In this document: one piece after another, positions 7,239 through 8,546 of the stretch
Position numbering within the stretch: the first letter of the stretch is position 1
Layout: each line of letters opens with the position of its first letter
Position numbers and translations under genes: made by a program
Assembly: GCA_964344895.1 (NCBI GenBank)
Contig: CAYFPB010000062.1
Coordinates: 1-8,546, forward strand
Reading direction: 5' to 3'
Source: UBA6164 sp964344895
Lineage (GTDB): Bacteria > Patescibacteriota > Gracilibacteria > BD1-5 > UBA6164
Length of the DNA: 8,546 bases
The notes under the pieces: generated by a model
The model's database searches: none
Seen by the model: the letters and a program-made list of their open reading frames with translations, nothing else
Told to the model about the DNA's origin: nothing

Positions 7239-8234
7239 TTACCTATTATAAAACTTTAGGCTATTTTCTAAGCTTTCATCCATACTCACCTTAGCTTTCC
7301 ATCACAACTCATTTTCTGCTTTAGTTGGATCACAATAAACTGTAGCTAAATCCCCTTTTCTCCTTCCAAGTATTTTATAAGCTATTTTTTTTCATACTAT
7401 ATTTTCTACTTTTTTTATCATTTCTAATACTGAGCTTCATTTTCATACTCATAGGTTATATGTATTAAATCATGATTTCAAATTTTTATATGCTTTTAGG
7501 TGTCAATCAATTAAATCAACTACATCTATGTAATCCCTTACTCATGTTCAATCTATAGTATCATAATCATCTCAAAATACTCATACTTCTTTAAAATCTC
7601 ACCTTGCTACTTTCAATATATATGGTAACAGATTATTTGGTATACCTTCTGGGTCTTCTCATATTTTTCCACTTTTATGTGCTCCTATTGGATTAAAATA
7701 TCTTAAGTTCATCACATTAAATCATGCAAACTTAGATAGGTCTTCCAATATTTTTTCTGTTAATAATTTTGTTGTTCAGTATGTATTTGTTGTAGTTCAA
7801 GTACTATTTGTTTCACTAAATGGAACTTGATTATCTGGGTTATATACTGTAGCTGAACTAGAAAATATTATATTTTTCACAGCATATTTTTCCATTAATT
7901 CAAATAAATATATACTTCAAACTAAGTTATTATCAAAATACTCTAATGGTTTTTCACATGATTCTCATACTGCTTTTAATCATGCAAAATGTATAACTCA
8001 ATCAAAATTGTATTTACTAAATACTTCTTCTAGTAAACTTTTATCTCTCAAATCTACTTCATAAAAGTCTGGTTTATATCATAGTATTTCCTCTATTCCA
8101 TCTAATGTGTCTTTTGAAGAATTACATAAATTATCAACTATTACAGTCTTGTATCATGCTTGCTCAAAAGCAACAACTCAATGGCTTCATATATATCCAG
8201 TTCATCATGTAACTAATATTGTTTTTTGACTCAT
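7239..8234 (-). CDS. galE: UDP-glucose 4-epimerase (GalE)
   Basis: This 331-aa extended short-chain dehydrogenase/reductase interconverts UDP-glucose and UDP-galactose using tightly bound NAD in the cytosol. The NAD-binding glycine motif TGGTGYIGSH lies at 9-18; three of its four glycines are TGA. HFAGLKAVGES, the catalytic SSSATVY (around 125-131) and the Tyr152-xxx-Lys156 pair (YGTTK) are present. NLRYFNPIGAH, and PEGIPNNLLPYI in the substrate region, are characteristic of GalE rather than of the heptose epimerase HldD. Length is normal. The start at 8234 gives the standard N terminus and lies about 20 bases below a predicted transcription start. It is the first gene of the run and probably supplies a sugar nucleotide to the same surface glycan as the heptose genes. 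A related UDP-sugar substrate (GlcNAc) cannot be excluded. Confidence 0.94.
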
Positions 8235-8262
8235 TTTTATAATTAACTTTATATTTTAAAAC

Positions 8263-8290
8263 ATTATACTAAAATATTGTTTTTTTTCAA
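8263..8290 (-). promoter_or_regulatory. Sigma70-like promoter of the galE-heptose operon
   Basis: On the minus strand TTGAAA (8290-8285) is followed after 16 bases by a perfect TATAAT (8268-8263). Transcription would start near 8256, giving a leader of about 22 bases before the galE ATG. The -35 box directly abuts the T tract of the preceding gene's terminator. No equally good promoter is seen further down, so the whole run to 67 may be one transcript. Confidence 0.75.
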
Positions 8291-8300
8291 CAAAAAAAAG

Positions 8301-8330
8301 AAAAAAAAAAAGAAACTTTTTAAAAGTTTC
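8301..8330 (-). terminator. Rho-independent terminator after the NEEDA-repeat gene
   Basis: A perfect 9-bp inverted repeat, GAAACTTTT (8312-8320) and AAAAGTTTC (8322-8330), is followed on the minus strand by eleven T residues (8311-8301), then a C and eight more T. It lies five bases past the upstream stop codon. A shorter T tract on the other side means it could act weakly on the plus strand too. Confidence 0.85.
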
Positions 8331-8334
8331 TTTT

Positions 8335-8546
8335 TTAGTCATTATCATCATCATCATTATTTCTATTTCCCCATTTATTTTCATTACCATTATTTCATCT
8401 CCAATTATTTCTATCATTATTATTTGCATCATCTTCATTTGCATCATCTTCATTTGCATCTTCTTCATTTGCATCTTCTTCATTTGCATCTTCTTCATTT
8501 GCATCTTCTTCATTTGCATCTTCTTCATTTGCATCTTCTTCATTTG
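8335..8546 (-). CDS. C-terminal end of an acidic protein with NEEDA repeats (partial)
   Basis: The 5' part lies beyond the window. In the frame that uses TGA as Gly the last 69 residues are six NEEDA units and two NEDDA units. These are followed by an Asn-rich tail with two Trp (NNNDRNNWRGNNGNENKWG) and a final NRNNDDDDND before TAA. The segment is highly acidic, low in complexity and surely disordered. I cannot name the protein or its function; such tails occur on secreted, surface and nucleic-acid-handling proteins alike. The stop placed exactly before a strong terminator supports this frame. An apparent Met-Lys-Gln-rich frame over the same bases is an artefact of reading the repeat in another phase. 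The gene is separated from galE by that terminator and galE's own promoter. Confidence 0.8.
8425..8544 (-). repeat. 15-bp tandem repeat array, 8 visible units
   Basis: Eight 15-bp units run to the window edge and probably beyond. The six distal units are identical (AAT GAA GAA GAT GCA on the minus strand). The two proximal units differ by one base each (GAA to GAT). Because the unit is five codons, copy number can change without shifting the frame. Confidence 0.9.

Noticed and set aside
8256..8543. Minus-strand ORF of repeated Met-Lys-Lys-Met-Gln units
   Set aside because: It is a wrong phase of the 15-bp repeat and runs through the terminator and the galE promoter. The NEEDA frame ends with TAA right before the terminator and fits the code-25 neighbours.
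8425..8546. Regular 15-bp repeats as a CRISPR array
   Set aside because: The units are contiguous, with no spacers, and encode in-frame pentapeptides.

Overview
The window comes from a very AT-rich bacterium in which UGA encodes glycine (genetic code 25). That points to the Candidate Phyla Radiation lineages Gracilibacteria (BD1-5) or Absconditabacteria (SR1); I cannot separate the two from this sequence. In the standard code almost no gene is open. Reading TGA as Gly on the minus strand opens nine long frames plus one tiny one, and the conserved glycines of well-known motifs are TGA codons (GalE TGGTGYIGSH, PfkB DVTGAGDTF, GmhA GNGGSASDAQHF). UAA and UAG are the only stops used.

Layout, read in the direction of transcription (high to low coordinates, all minus strand). 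The 3' end of an acidic protein ending in (NEEDA)n repeats lies at 8546-8335 and is followed by a rho-independent terminator. A strong sigma70-like promoter (TTGAAA, 16 bp, TATAAT) follows directly. Then comes a tightly packed run: galE (8234-7239), a 677-aa protein I do not recognise (7209-5176), an ATP-dependent RNA-ligase-family protein (5165-4470), gmhA (4426-3863), gmhB (3858-3328), a heptose-1-phosphate nucleotidyltransferase (hldC/RfaE-C type) fused in frame to a C-terminal PemK/MazF-type toxin domain (3321-2266), the heptose-7-phosphate kinase hldA (2159-1245), a GT9 (ADP-heptose:LPS heptosyltransferase family) glycosyltransferase (1206-67), and an 18-codon basic ORF (63-7).

Function: gmhA, hldA, gmhB and the nucleotidyltransferase supply the four steps from sedoheptulose 7-phosphate to nucleotide-activated D-glycero-D-manno-heptose. 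The GT9 enzyme would transfer a heptose to a surface glycan, and GalE would supply a second sugar nucleotide. The heptose epimerase HldD is not in the window. Two RNA-related activities sit inside this sugar operon: an RNA ligase, and an RNase-toxin-type domain welded to the nucleotidyltransferase. That pairing is the most unusual content here.

Most gene junctions are short AT-only spacers, two of which carry TAA/TAG stops in all three frames. The exceptions are the two junctions around hldA, which hold GC-rich inverted repeats (1207-1244 and 2160-2265). I see no tRNA, rRNA, CRISPR array or transposase, and no convincing plus-strand gene.
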